This document shows, piece after piece, positions 1 through 11,884 of a stretch of DNA of 64,000 nt (position 1 is its first letter; every line of letters starts with the position of its first letter). Under the pieces are notes generated by a model. That model searched no databases, had not been told where the DNA came from, and saw only the letters and a program-made list of their open reading frames with translations. The stretch lies in NCBI RefSeq assembly GCF_048544455.1, contig NC_133536.1, positions 29,514,152 to 29,578,151 on the forward strand. Reading direction: 5' to 3'. The position numbers and the translations under genes are program-made. Source of the DNA: Silene latifolia. Taxonomy: Eukaryota; Streptophyta; Magnoliopsida; Caryophyllales; Caryophyllaceae.

Positions 1-662
1 TTGATAACATAATTCCTACATTAGTTCGAAATTTTTTACCCCTAATGTTCTTGAAATCGAACATACTGGATTTATAAACTACTAATAGCAACATAAGTAA
101 CAATGTCACAGCTTCAATTTACTATGTAATTATCACAATTCTAACCACTTGATAAAGCTCCAAATATAACCAATCTATAAGTAATTCAATATATCCAAGC
201 AACCAAATAATATGCATTATAAAACGAATTTTCATGTATCCCTTTTTGTCCAATAAGCCACACATCTCAATTATTACCATAGTTAAGATCAATTCCATAC
301 TTCATAACACCGGAATACTCTCATGCAAAATTGCACATTGCATTTTCCATCATAATAACATACTTTACTGCAATCCATTGCATAACTCTTTTCAATCCAT
401 ACTTATAAAATATCCAAGTCAACTCCAACAATTCCATTATACAAATAAGAATAAATTACGGGTACATAATAATTAAAAGAGATCAAACGTTCCCATAACC
501 CCACAGTCAGCTCACACGTTACAAGTTTTTTTTTATATACAGGTCGACCGTTGTTTTTTGAAAACTTTTCAAAAACCTTTTTTTTCTAAGGCCAGTCGAC
601 TCATGGGCGGTGAAGAGATATGAAGATCTAGTCACCTACTAAAACCTGTCTCTGGTACCATT
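1..662 (-). mobile_element. Internal region (partial) of a chromovirus-type LTR element
   Basis: AT-rich sequence next to the LTR at 663-3088. On the minus strand the first 20 bases inside the LTR (660 down to 641) read TGGTACCAGAGACAGG, a decayed form of the initiator-Met primer-binding site TGGTATCAGAGC. The element therefore points left and its body continues out of the window. I see no coding domain; an 80-codon open stretch at 234-476 has no recognisable motif and looks like chance. Confidence 0.6.
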
Positions 663-3088
663 TATAACACCCCCAATTTACGACTTCCAATATTTTAAAC
701 CTTTAACTCGGAAACTAGGCGTGCTAACTGTGTCACTTCAAATAAAGCAACGGTATCAACCAAAGTACAAAGGGTACTAGAATAAAATATAACTTGCAGC
801 GGAAAATAATCTCAATAGAGTTTACATCACTCTTAACTTGAAATAAACTTAACAAAGTCAAAGTCTTAAAACAACTTGATATTAAATAAGTTCAACTTTT
901 GCGGAAGCGTAAACTACTAGTCTTATTAAACAATCTAAACTCGTCATCGTCACGCGTGCTTTCTATCCCTTCGTCCCAAACGTGCAACATAGGTAAACTT
1001 GTCAATTACTTTACGTACTCCCCATACAATTAGAAATATTAAATGGTTAATCATAAAACCAAAGTGAAAGATTTGGTGGACAAACATTTAAAACACAACA
1101 AACCAATACAAATACATAATTTAATATGATCATAATAAATATCAACAATCATAATTATAAACAAGCCTTTAAGTAACTAAAACAACAATCTTTCTCAAAG
1201 AACTTTCTCTTTTCTCATCATAGCTTTTAAATAAACTTGCTTGGTAAACTTTATCATAACTTTATTTGCTTTGGTATCCGGAAAGAGTATCAATGTACAG
1301 AAGGTTTTAGCAAGCCATTGCCGGATTGACAAGCCTTCTCCAACTATGTACTAACTGGCTATAGATCCCGAGTGTGCACACCCCTCACATTGACAAACCC
1401 AAAAGAGGAGGAAAAATGACGAGACATCAACTCTAATAAGTATGAGTCCTCAAGGCATCCTGATATAAGGTAAAGTCTGCCATAGACATATACCCCTCTC
1501 TTCCATCTCCATAAAACCACTTTCAAATATTAGCCAAATAGTTAGATAGATTCACCCAAATATGTCGAATCACAACCTTAACAACCAACAATAATTCTTA
1601 CTTGAAAACATACTTCATATAACTTGTAAAAACATGCTTATCAATCAATATAAAAACATTCTTTAAATTAATTCAAAAACTAACAATCTTCATCCATTAT
1701 CACACATTATCATACATATCTATGTTGTGTAAGTTGGAAACTTACCGATAGCTTAGCAATCCAAAAACACACAAGCGCAAAACTCTTCTTCCTCGAAAGC
1801 ACAATTTATACATAATACAACTAATTCTAATAAACACAAGTTCTTAACCATCTAAGTACTCTTAAGCCATGACCATGCTCTAATGCAACTCCTAACATGC
1901 ACTAACCATAATCCTATCTTATCCAATCACGTGCTAATCATAAACTCAACTTAAGAGAATAAAGGTCTAACGTTACAGAATTACAGCATGCGCAGTTTCA
2001 CCGTAAAATCGATGATTAATTTTAGTAAAATCCTATTGATGCAAGAACAATTGAGTTAGAATCCTAAGACTCTCCTATACAAACTCTATTAGGGTTACAT
2101 GGTCAAAATATGAAGTTATTAGGGTTAAATAGACAGATTACAAAAGTGTGACAAAATACGTCGCTTAGAAGGTGACGGTCTCTAAAACAAGTTTAACAAA
2201 TCCCTTTTCGGTAAAACCAAATTCCAACATCATCTAGACTTTTATAAATTTAATGTAATAAAAACATCAAACACTGTTTCAAATCATAAATTAGGTTAAA
2301 GATACCATCTTAGACCACTAGTGCATACGCGGATATTTTGTTGACATGTTCATAAAGAATTTATTCTGGAAAAACTACTTGGTCAATTGCTACGAAATTT
2401 TACAGGTATCAACTAGACTTTAAAATAACCTAAGTATTTTCTTTAAATTTTCTAGAGTAACAATTTTAAGACGGTTTAATAAATCGTTTAAGACAGACTA
2501 CGAATATGGAAAACTGATCTAACTTTTCTCTTCTTTATCTAACACGTTTAATCTAATCTCTATGTAATTATGCTCGACCCCTATCATGAATACATCACAA
2601 TTTAAGACTCTAAATATTATTGAACAAGATTAAAACTTTAATATTTGAAAAGAAAACAACATACTTGAAAGATAAGAACAACTTAGGGTTATGTCTACAC
2701 GGGTATTTATACTAGTCATAAGACAAGATCCTAATAGACCTTAAACTTCCAAAATTTCGGTTCATATACACGGTTTGACCGAGTTTCCTTTTTATTATTC
2801 TTAATTATTATTATTTAGTAACTACCTTAAACATACTTTCCGAATTCTATTCTACTACAATATAATACAATATTCTACTATCAATATAATGTATTATTCT
2901 ATGTTCACACCATATTATTATTCTACTAACATAATTAATGATAAAAATCGTCTAAACCATCTTATTAAAATCAACTAATCAACTTACTACATTTGTGACT
3001 GACTTCTCATCTATAAACAAAATGAACTACTCTTTAATCAAATGCAAATTAATAAGTAACTAATATCTCAAAAATGTCGGGTATCACA
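663..3088 (-). repeat. 5' LTR (about 2.43 kb) of a chromovirus-type element
   Basis: It begins TATAACACCCCC on the plus strand (TGTAACACCCCC in sister copies) and ends GGGTATCACA. Read on the minus strand it therefore runs TG...TA (normally TG...CA) and is followed by the primer-binding site at 660-641. Its length of 2426 bp matches three other LTRs here (2425-2431 bp after removing insertions). It contains the family phrase 'gcagcggaaa'. It is non-coding and sits inside the copia pol gene, which resumes at about 3089. The target duplication cannot be checked because the other end lies outside the window. Confidence 0.75.
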
Positions 3089-5143
3089 CAAATACTCAAA
3101 GATGTTTGCCATTCGGCTTAATCCCACTCCAAGCTTTAATTGGAGTCACTCCTTGAACAACTTTAGTAGGGAGTCTGTTTAGTAAATAAATTGATGTATA
3201 CACGGCCTCTGCCCAAAATTTATTTGGCAATTTTTTCCCTGCAAGCATGCAACGAGCCATCTCCATGATTGTTCTGTTTTTTCTTTATAAAACTCCATTT
3301 TGCTAAGGTGAAAAGCCAACTGTGAGTTAATGCTCAACACCCTCGTCTTCACAAAATTTATCAAATTGGGAGGAAGCCTTCCTCTGTCTAATCTGATTTT
3401 TTTCATCTTGCATCCCGTTTGTGTCTCCACTAGAGCTTTGAATTTCTTGAAAACATGGAACACATCTGATTTCTCACGCATAAAATATACCCATGTCATA
3501 CGAGTATAGTCATCAATGAACAAAATTAAGTACTTATTCTCGCTTAGAGTAGGAGTTATGTGGGGATCACAAACATCGGTATGAACAAGGTCAAGTTTCT
3601 CCTTTGCTCTCTAGTTGCTTGTGTGAGGAAAAGGTTTGCGATGTTGTTACCAAGTGGACATGCATCACACAAATTTTGGATAGGAATCAAAGAGGGAATA
3701 TCACACACCATGTTCTTGTGGTAGAGGAAATTAAGCGCACCAATGTTGAAGTGCCCATATTTCTTATGCCAAAGCCATGCTTCGTCACTTTGGACTTTGT
3801 TAGCCTGCTCCAAGGATGTGTCGTAGAATAGAGAAATGCTTGTTTTGCATTTTGATTTTAGCAATTTCCCTTTTTTGTGAATCGTAGATGATGCAATGTT
3901 CATCTTTGACGATTACGGAATAGCCATGGAGCATCATTTGAGGTATACTCAACAGATTTTCACTAAGATCAGGTACTAAGAGAATATCATTGATAAATTT
4001 AGTACCTTTCTTGGTTTGGACAACAATGGTTCTCTTTCCTCGTGTCTCTAAAACGGCTTCGTTTCCCACACGAATATGAGACTTTTTTGAAGTATCAAGT
4101 TGAGTGAAAATCTTCTTATCATGAGTCACGGCTAGTGCAACCACTGTCGATAAGCCATTTTTGCTTGTTGCCGGAATTTTCATTTTGACAAACTTGAAAT
4201 AGATCATCCTCAATTGCTTGGTAGGTGGACTGATCTTGTGAGTTTGTCTGGCTTTGATTTTGCAATTTTTTTCAAAATGTCCGAACTTCTTGTAAAATCT
4301 ACATTGTAGTTTGGGTTTCCCCTTAAACCAACAGTTTTGCTCCGAATGATTGTTTTTGCTAAAAGTGGCACATGGAGAATTTTTTCCAGATATGGATAAA
4401 CTATTGTTACCCTCCACATATTTACCATTACCTTCTTTCAGATAAGGTAACTTTGATTTGTGCTTAGTTTGGAAGCACCTTCAGTTGGACTTTCATCGCT
4501 TTTGATGAATTTTTCTTCGTGTGCCAACAATGAACCAAACAAATTGGTAGTGCCGAGTGTCTCAAATCTTTAAATTCTTCAATCATAAAGGCAATAGTAT
4601 TGAAATTACTATTTAGAGTTATTAGCACTGTTCGAACGATTGTTTCATTGCTAGTACTTTGTCCATAAATTTGCATTTGACTTACAAGCTCCATGAATCT
4701 TGACGAATATTCTTTAATGTTTTCGTCGTCTCTCATCTTTATATTTGCATAGTCTCTTCTTAGTTTATTGAGTCTTACAATTTACTTTCCCGGACCCATG
4801 AAATTCCTCCAAAAGAGTGGTCCGGGCTTCTTTTGCTGATGATGCCCAGATGATTTTTGGTGTTATGTTGTCCGAAACATCACCATGGATATATGAAAGT
4901 GCCCTTGCATATTTATTTTCATCAGTTTTCAGTTGTTGTAGTTTTGCAGCGGAATATTCACTTCCTTCTACTCTTGATTCAAAATCCTTTTCCACAATCT
5001 CTCATAGATCACAAGACTTTAAAAATAGTATCATTTTGACACTCCAATAATCGTAATTTTTGGGATTGTAGGGAGAGAAACACTTGAACTTGAAGCCATA
5101 CTTCAAGAGGTCCTTTAAGATCCTTAGTGGCTCTAATACCAAG
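3089..5143 (-). pseudogene. Truncated Ty1/copia gag-pol
   Basis: Read from 5143 leftwards: a primer-binding site (5142-5123, TGGTATTAGAGCC); a Gag remnant (4995-4464); a zinc knuckle near 4310-4270 in which the second Cys is Tyr (CRFYKKFGHFEKNC), so metal binding is doubtful; a protease-like stretch (about 4080-3850); a GAG-pre-integrase HHCC domain (3840-3640, with WHKKYGH and CDAC); and an integrase core (3523-3180, with FIDDYTRMTWVYF and LDRG). The integrase segment ends near the conserved AWSG motif at 3130, where the 2.43 kb LTR interrupts it. Reverse transcriptase, RNase H and the 3' LTR are absent from the window. Several stops and frameshifts make it inactive. In the plant family these domains form one polyprotein for reverse transcription and integration. 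Confidence 0.85.
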
Positions 5144-5305
5144 TGTTGGGTTTTGAGATAGTTTATGTGAGAAATTGGAGCGAAATATATTTGAGAGAAG
5201 GAATTATTTTGTGATTGAAATGTTTTAGTTTGATTGATTTGATTGATATTAATACATATATTGATTGATAGTATTGATTAGATTGATTACAATGCCTTAG
5301 AATAT
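5144..5305 (-). repeat. Copia 5' LTR, first part
   Basis: It starts TGTTGGGTTTTGAG directly beside the primer-binding site. The LTR is about 205 bp in total and resumes at 20774 after two nested insertions. A related copy at 24474-24676 runs without interruption through the joined sequence (ccttagaat...tatatag...gtgatacacac), which confirms the reconstruction. Confidence 0.75.
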
Positions 5306-5980
5306 GGGTATTGCTCTTTCACATACGCATTTTACTCTTTTAGATACTTTTTTTCATAAATTTTCCATACTTGCTCCTCCTCTTCACAAAAATCCCAAAA
5401 TTGCGTCTCTTCTCCTTCCTTCAAATATAATCAAATTACTTCTAAGATCTGCAATTATAGATTCCAAATTCACCATTATCGTAGATAGATTATCCTTGAT
5501 ACTTATTTAGTCAATAGAACACTTTTTTCCATGTCATAAGTCTTTGCAAGGAATGGAGGCAAAGCTCCGATCCACCTTGAGATTCATCCATCATTAATAT
5601 AAATCTCTGGTTATATCTCATCAAATTCCACTATCACCAAATCCAAGCTGATCATATAAAACTATAATTGGATTCGCACTAAAACAATCCTCACCTGCGA
5701 TCGGTAGTGCACTAGTGTGCTATGTTCATACGCATATTTGATGATTGACGGTAGAAGGTGGCAACACCTCCGACCAGTAATGGTAGCCGGAGTTGGAGGC
5801 GACTGGCCGGGTAAGGGTGTTTTGGGAGGGTTGAAGACTGGAATTGGTGGCAAGTAATTTTTTTGTTAGTATATTGTAAGGAAAAGGGGAGAATGGAAAA
5901 CTGATTGTGAAAATGAGAGGGTCAAAGGATTAAAATGCGTATGTGAAAGAGTAAAATGTGTATGTGAAAGAGCAATACCG
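5306..5980. mobile_element. 675 bp non-autonomous TIR element (MITE-like)
   Basis: Its ends are inverted copies of GGTATTGCTCTTTCACATAC, extending about 35 bp with few mismatches (5307-5345 against 5935-5979). It is flanked by TAGAATAT at 5298-5305 and 5981-5988. An 8 bp target duplication suggests hAT, or Mutator-like if a ninth imperfect base is counted. The right end repeats the subterminal motif twice. It has no transposase; open stretches inside are chance. It lies in the copia LTR, immediately beside the mariner left end. Confidence 0.8.
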
Positions 5981-6365
5981 TAGAATATATACTCCCTCCA
6001 TTTTCCTATTTTCACCCCATTTATCATTTTTGCCAAATTATTTATTTTCACCCCATTTCTATTCTTTCCTTATTTAGTAATACAATTGACTAAAGAGTCC
6101 TTGTCCAACTTGTGATATTACAAGTTGTGCCATTACTTTTTGGGCCTAATTTTTCTGCCTAAGACACTAACCCAATGACACTAACCCAACCCAAAACTAA
6201 TTACCTTAATGACTCCCTCCATATTACCCAACCCATTTATGAATTTCCCACGTAAAGAACCCTAAGCTCCATATCTAGAATCTTCCGTCCAACATTTCAA
6301 TCATCTCTTGCCTCCCTTCTCTCACTAAAAACCTTAACTCTCCCTCTTATCTCTCTTTCACAGTG

Positions 6366-6438
6366 CTTCTTCTTCTTCTTCTTCTTCTTCTTCTTCTTCT
6401 TCTTCTTCTTCTTCTTCTTCTTCTTCTTCTTCTTCTTC
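6366..6438. repeat. (TTC)n microsatellite
   Basis: About 24 uninterrupted TTC units in the subterminal part of the mariner element, upstream of the 6511 ATG. Read on the other strand it gives an artefactual poly-lysine open frame. Confidence 0.97.
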
Positions 6439-6510
6439 ATTGCTTTCTCTTCTCCTTTATTCCTTCCGTCACTTAATCTCCTGGTTTTTTTCCTCAAACC
6501 TTTTTTACTA

Positions 6511-6654
6511 ATGTCGAAGAAAAATCTCTTCTTACATTATTCCGATCTTCATGGCTATGTTGTTCCAGATTCAGAGGATGTGTTTGATGGTTTAGATGTT
6601 GATCCTACTGGGTTTGTCAAGATCCCATATGATGAAGTACTTCATGAATCTTAA
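6511..6654 (+). CDS. Small open reading frame in the mariner element
   Basis: 47 codons, ATG at 6511, TAA at 6652-6654; the product starts MSKKNLFLHYSDLHGYVV and is acidic towards its end (PDSEDVFDGLDVDPTG). I do not recognise a family. Base composition is more gene-like than the AT-rich flanks. It may be the first exon of a gene continuing at 6918-7397, because GT-containing donors (for example AAGGTTAGGTGA near 6682) follow it. It lies on the strand opposite the transposase. It could be an accessory mariner gene, a captured host fragment, or chance. Confidence 0.35.
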   Translation: MSKKNLFLHYSDLHGYVVPDSEDVFDGLDVDPTGFVKIPYDEVLHES

Positions 6655-6917
6655 TGTCTGCAATATTCAGTAAATAAGAACAAGGTTAGGTGACATCTTT
6701 CCTTGTTTTTTGTAGATCTATTATGAATACAATTGATCTTCGGCTTATAACATCAGGAATTTTTTATGATTGTTTGTAAAAATTGAAAATTTCTCGGATT
6801 TATACATTTATTTTCATAGATCTACTAAGTATACACAATAAGTAGATGAATTATTGTTCGTAAAAATTTCAATTTGAAAATGATAATTTCTATACATTTA
6901 TTTTCATACATCTTTTA

Positions 6918-7397
6918 ATGTTGTCTCACTATAACTTGTTTCATGCAAATGAGAGAAAGAGAAAGAAAGAGGAGGAAGAGGAACACGTGAAGGAAGCAAA
7001 GCAGGAAGGGCCTTTGAAGGAGAAAAAAGTGAACGGTAATCTGAAGGACGAGGAGGAACATATTGATCTTCCCAATTGCTATTTGAGAGATAGTGAATCT
7101 TGTCCTGATTCACCTACTCCACACTCTCTGGATCCGGATGATTTAGAAAGTTAGGTTGAAGAGACGGAGTTTGATGATGATATCCGTCCTCTTGTTGAAC
7201 ACGGTGGTGTATGTGGTGAGCCTCACTCACCGTGCACAAAGTACCTAAATGCTTATCTGAAGAGAATGGCGGATAAACGTTCAAAAACCCCTGAAAATAT
7301 AACTGGGCCTAATGAATGTGTGGAGATTGACTCTTCATCAACAAGCTCGAAAAAATTCATGGCTTATGTGGCTAGATTCAATGCTAAGCATAAATAA
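6918..7397 (+). pseudogene. Acidic/lysine-rich accessory reading frame, one stop
   Basis: ATG at 6918, TAA at 7395-7397, with one in-frame TAG at 7152-7154: about 158 residues if that stop is ignored. The first part is highly charged (RKRKKEEEEEHVKEAK). The later part contains YLNAYLKRMADKRSKTPEN and ends FMAYVARFNAKHK. I see no transposase or known enzyme motif. The same frame stays open on both sides of the stop, which suggests one ancestral coding segment. It lies inside the mariner element and is convergent with the transposase. The function is unknown; it may be the second exon of the 6511 frame. Confidence 0.4.
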
Positions 7398-7920
7398 TTT
7401 GTTGTTATTGGTATAATTCTAAATCTAAACAATTTACTGTAATTTTGATCATTTTACTTGAACATTATAATGCTGCTGGGATTTAACTGTTGTTAGGTTT
7501 TATTGGTAGGATTTATGTACTTAATTTGCTTCTGTTGAGTAGTTCACAAACTGAATTTTCTGTTAGGAGTTTACAGGTAGTATTTGGTTTAATGTTGTGT
7601 TTTGGTTATTGCTCCTTGCTTACATCAATTTATTCTCCCCTGTAGTACTGCAATTGCATGAAACTCAATGAATGCTCAATGATGAAAAATCCTTAATGGT
7701 TTGAGAACAATTAGATTTTTGATAGATTTGAATGGTAAGTGGCCATTAAGTACAAGTGATTAAGCCACCACATGGTCTACAGTTGAATGGGTGTGTGTGC
7801 TCATATATGTCAAATACAGTTTAGAGCTCGGCGATGAATGTTCCTTAATGGTTTGAGAGCTTTCTTTGTTGCCTTAGTTAGTGATGCTATTACTCTATTT
7901 GACGAGCATGGTCTACCTCC

Positions 7921-7922
<2 letters not shown>

Positions 7923-8007
<85 letters not shown>
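7923..8007. repeat. (TG)n microsatellite
   Basis: About 42 perfect TG units inside the mariner element. A shadow open frame (poly Thr-His) on the other strand comes only from this repeat. Confidence 0.98.
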
Positions 8008-8012
<5 letters not shown>

Positions 8013-8299
8013 GCTTTATTACTTGACACAACTCAATGATGAGGCCGTTCTTAGGCCTGAGAGTTGATGTCTCACTGGATTGTACTGAATTTTCATCTGA
8101 CATTTGAACTGAACATTTCTTATGTGTACATAAAGCTCAGTGATAAAAATACTTAATGTTTTGAGAGCTTAATCATTTTCATTTCAAACATTGCTCATCA
8201 CAAAATACATAGTCTATTGACACAAAAGAAATTCATATCCTAATAATGTTTATGGCTTAAACATTGTATGTTTGCAATGTTTAAGTTATAAACATGCAT

Positions 8300-9628
8300 C
8301 TAAAAGGGATGAGTTAAGGCAAGAGGCACACGTATTTCATCTAAGTTTGCATCCTTGCCCTTTACATGTAAATGATCAAGACATTCCCTAACAATTGCTT
8401 CATATGCACATAAATTCTTTGGTAATGTTCCGACCAATCTTTGTGCTTTTTTCTTCAAATGTGGAACCTTATAGTCATTGTGTCCTTTAAGCTTAATAAT
8501 CTCCAACATACACGCTTGTAGACTAAGCCAAACATCACTTAAACATTGTGCTGATTCTTCAGCTCAAGCTTCCAACACATAGGATACCAACCTATCAACT
8601 GTGCTTGCTCTGTTTTTTGTTTGCAGTGACTGTATTGAGTTCAAAAACCCCAAGTCTAACACATTAAGATATGGCGAATTTGGTGGTTGTTGTGTCAAAC
8701 TAATGTTGAAACCATTTGAATTGGCTGCCATTAAAAAATCTAGGTCATTACCCTTTATATGTGGCTTCGCATTGTCTTGCCGGATGATGATGTTCTTGCT
8801 CATTGATGCTGGTCATTTACTGTGAATGGCTGGGATTACCTTATTTATTAGCATATCCTTAGTGACTTGTTTGTTGATTGAAGCCACTGATTTGGTTTCT
8901 AGAGTTCCAGCAGGTTTGTTTTTTGACCTTCTTTTAGCTGGATCTTGGGAAGTAAATGGGAATATCCCAATTTTTTCATCAAACAAAAGGTTACCATCTG
9001 TATCATAAATGGGTCTTGATACTGCAGCCATAAACATGACTTTAGTGATGAAACTTTTGCTTTGACAATGCCTAGAAGGATCAACTTCTTCACTCAATAG
9101 AAAATACTTTGTTCCATCTTGTGAGATATAGAACCATTTCTCATTAATATGGACTATATCTCCCATGTCCTCTAACTTCAAAGAGTTTGATATCCTATCA
9201 TAATTTAACTTTGAAAGTGAAAATATCAACATGTTAAACTTGTTTTCATCTGTCAGACTTGAGTGCAATGCTGATGTATGGCTTCTAAGTTTACTTTGTT
9301 TAACCCAATTGAAAATTGTTGTTGCTGAGACACCAATTGCGTCACCAAATGCATGCAGTGATCCCCTTTCTCTCATAGGTGTAGTTAATATTCTGTCTAC
9401 TGGGACTTCAACTGTTTCCCTCCCTTTTTTATCTTTCAATTTGGAATTTAACTGCAAAGATTCACCATCTTCTCTTTGACGTTTAGCAACCCTCCAAACT
9501 TCAAAGATTATTTTCCTGTCTATTTAGAATTTTGTTGCAAGGATGTTCATTCAACCTCTTATTGGCTTGCCATCCTTGCTATTCTCGAGTGAATAACATC
9601 CTATTCTATGTCTATCATCATTTGATAG
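8300..9628 (-). pseudogene. Mariner-like (DD39D) transposase, main part
   Basis: A DDE/D cut-and-paste transposase, read from 9628 down to the stop at 8300-8302. The first codons, including the ATG at 20342-20340, lie on the far side of the gypsy insertion. In order: an N-terminal segment with LSNDDRHRIG; a helix-turn-helix (about 9370-9290, FGDAIGVSATTIFNWVKQ); the first catalytic region VHINEKWFY at about 9155-9129, where the usual Asp is Asn (codon 9143-9145); the second Asp in RQDNAKPH; and the third Asp in NVLDLGF. The spacing between the last two Asp is 39 residues, the plant DD39D signature. The whole frame (about 447 codons) has no frameshift, only in-frame stops: two near 9535 and 9478-9540, one at 8813-8815 and one at 8564-8566. 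It is dead. Confidence 0.9.
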
Positions 9629-10214
9629 TGATGGGGCATATTCGGCACCCGCTGACCGAGTCAACATATTGAGCAAGGTCAAAAACCTAAAAGACAGCAA
9701 GTCAACGTATTGACAGCCTAATCGACAAAGCCTGTCGGCCTGTCACTTGGGTCTCGGTCTCGGCAACTAGCCGGCCGAGAGGCATATCCGCGTACTCACA
9801 TCCAGTCCCCTCGGCATGGAGTCAACCAGGCCTGCCGTCCCGGCATGGGTCCCTCGGCCGAGGGTAAGATAGTCTTTCCACCTGCTAGCCACTTGGCCAC
9901 TACGTGACAAAAGGTGAAAGTCTATAAATACTCCACTTCTCTCATTGAGAAAAGGATCCCAAAAACTATCCGAAAAACATCTAATAATCTGGTATAAACT
10001 CCCTTATCTCTCTACAATATACTTTGCCAAGTTAACACACAACTTATCTCTTTAAGTTTACTGACTTGAGCGTCGGAGTGAGTACGCTCGGTACCAAGCC
10101 GAGCCCTCAGTTTGTTCATCTTTATAGGAGAGAGCGAAAGGAAGAGACAAGCAAACAACGTCATTCTACAAGCTTAAGTGGTCATAATCCTGCTCCGGAA
10201 TCACACCCGGAACA
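9629..10214 (+). repeat. Element D 5' LTR
   Basis: 586 bp, starts TGATGGGGCATA and ends CCCGGAACA. A TATA box (TATAAATA, 9923-9930) marks the likely promoter, with the R region downstream. The sequence CACTACGTGACA just upstream contains an ACGT core of the kind bound by bZIP factors; this is only a sequence match. Confidence 0.93.
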
Positions 10215-10216
10215 AT

Positions 10217-10234
10217 TGGCGCCGTCTGTGGGGA
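10217..10234 (+). other. Primer-binding site of element D
   Basis: TGGCGCCGTCTGTGGGGA lies two bases inside the 5' LTR. TGGCGCC-type sites are usual for Tat/Athila elements; I do not assign the tRNA. Element C has the same bases at 26637-26654. Confidence 0.85.
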
Positions 10235-10303
10235 TAGATACTATAAGCTAGTCACCTCCCTTACAAAAAAAACAAAACAAAACCCACTCAGCAAGCTAAG
10301 AAG

Positions 10304-11884
10304 ATGTCAAAACAACAAGAAACTATGAGTGAAGGAACTGCATTCTTCCAGGATGACACGTTCCCTAATTCTGAGATCGGGCAATCCCCCACCGGCCGAG
10401 TCATTGAACCGGCGTACGGGATGCCGAAAGAGTCAGAAACACCGCTGCCTACCGGCCAAGTCACTGTCATGGGACATGTGGTCGATGCAACAAATCCGGC
10501 TATTCCTGGACCTGATGGGTAGTACGCCGATCACCCCGTCACGACGAGCGGTGACGGCAGCACCCACAGTGACCAGGGCCCATAAAGTGACTCCGAACAA
10601 CTTGACCGGAGCGATACAAGGAGCTAGCCATGCTAGGACGCCGCAGAACCCGTGGTGCCGTGGCGGACCTAAGTCCTTCCCCACTCGCGGGGAGGACAAA
10701 GATCGCCGCGACAACAACGAGGCCACCCCCGAAGAAATGAAAGAAGTCCGACTCTCCAAAGTCGGACAACAAGAAGCCCTTCCCGCCAGAGGGAGAGAAG
10801 TCGGACTAAGGTTGCGAGGAGCCGATCGCCGCGTGTCATTCGACACGTGGTCAGACAGCCCCTCAGTGCCTATGTCCTCGAAGTCTCTGTGCCGACTAAA
10901 CTGAAGCTGCCGCCCCTATCATACAAAGGGGATAGCGACCCAACCGACCATGCCGAGGCTTTCGAGTCGTACATGTCGGTATGGGAGCAGCCTGATGAGG
11001 TATGGTGCCGAGTCTTCTCAACGACCCTGCATGGGATGGCTCAGAGTTGGTACAAGGAGCTACCTAATGGTTCGGTATACTGTTATGCCGACCTGAGAGA
11101 CAATTTCATAGCCCAGTACGCTTGCAACAAGAGAAGGGCCGTGGAAACATCAGATCTCCTCACTATCCGACAGGGGGAGGAGGAGTCCCTCCGAAGCTAC
11201 GTGAAGAGATTCGACGCTAAGGTTCAGCAGATCCGAGAGCTGAACACCGAACTGGCGGCCTTCACACTGATGAAAGGCCTCCCGAAAGGCGAGTTCAAAA
11301 ACGAGCTGATCAAGTGCGAGGACCTCAACCTAGACACCGCCAGAAAGATGGCCGACCGAGCCGTAAAGATGGAGGACTATCACAAGACCTGGGTAGGCCA
11401 TAGTGAAGCTGGGCACCCAGAGAGGAAGAGCCGCTGGGACAACGTTGATGAAGGTCGTCGTGACGTGAATAGGTCACGACCTGAGATATTTAATAGGAAA
11501 CAGAACTCGGCGGGCGCCGGGGGGAGTTCGGGACCATACACCCAGAAGCGGTACAGTAGTCTCACCCCCCTGGTCAAACCACCAACCGAGGTCTTTACCC
11601 TAAGCAAGAATGAAGGGCAGAAGTGGGCAAGGCCCCCCAAGGCGAGGGGGGACGGCGTCACAAGCCAGTTTTGCGAGTATCACGGCAAGACCGGCCATAA
11701 GACCGACAACTGTCGGCATCTGAGGAACGCCATCGAAGAGCTGATCCGAAAGGGGGCCCTCAACAAGTATGTAGCTGGAGGCCCAGAAACAAGCTCCGAC
11801 GGGGCGAATAGAAAATCAGTATTCCAAAGGATGGGAGTGATCCAGGTTGTCATCGGGGGAAACGAGAACGGTGGGGTCAGCTAA
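10304..11884 (+). pseudogene. Element D gag
   Basis: Capsid/nucleocapsid precursor. The ATG at 10304 opens a frame (MSKQQETMSEGTAFF) that stops at 10520-10522 and has further stops. The same frame reopens at about 10750 with a Ser/Arg-rich stretch (RSPSRQREKSRTK, ARSRSPR). From about 10847 it runs open as the gag core: YKGDSDPTDHAEAFESYMSV, then the Retrotrans_gag region around WYKELPNGSVYCYADLRDNF and LLTIRQGEEESLRSYVKRFD, and a zinc knuckle CEYHGKTGHKTDNC near 11670-11715. It ends at a TAA (11882-11884) that arises from a one-base insertion relative to element C, where gag and protease are one frame. The start is uncertain because the N-terminal part is broken. Confidence 0.85.

Noticed and set aside
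6297..6497. Minus-strand frame with a long poly-lysine run
   Set aside because: Produced entirely by the (TTC)n microsatellite; no other protein feature.
7810..8103. Frames with Thr-His or Val-Cys repeats
   Set aside because: Translations of the (TG)n repeat in both directions.
8564..8803. Loss of the third catalytic Asp of the mariner transposase (SPY instead of SPD)
   Set aside because: With DD39D spacing the third Asp is the one in NVLDLGF, 39 residues after the second, and it is present. The SPD position is conserved but is the catalytic one only in DD34D types.
10433..10846. Minus-strand frames over the gag regions of C and D
   Set aside because: Antisense shadows of GC-richer coding sequence; the sense strand has gag motifs.
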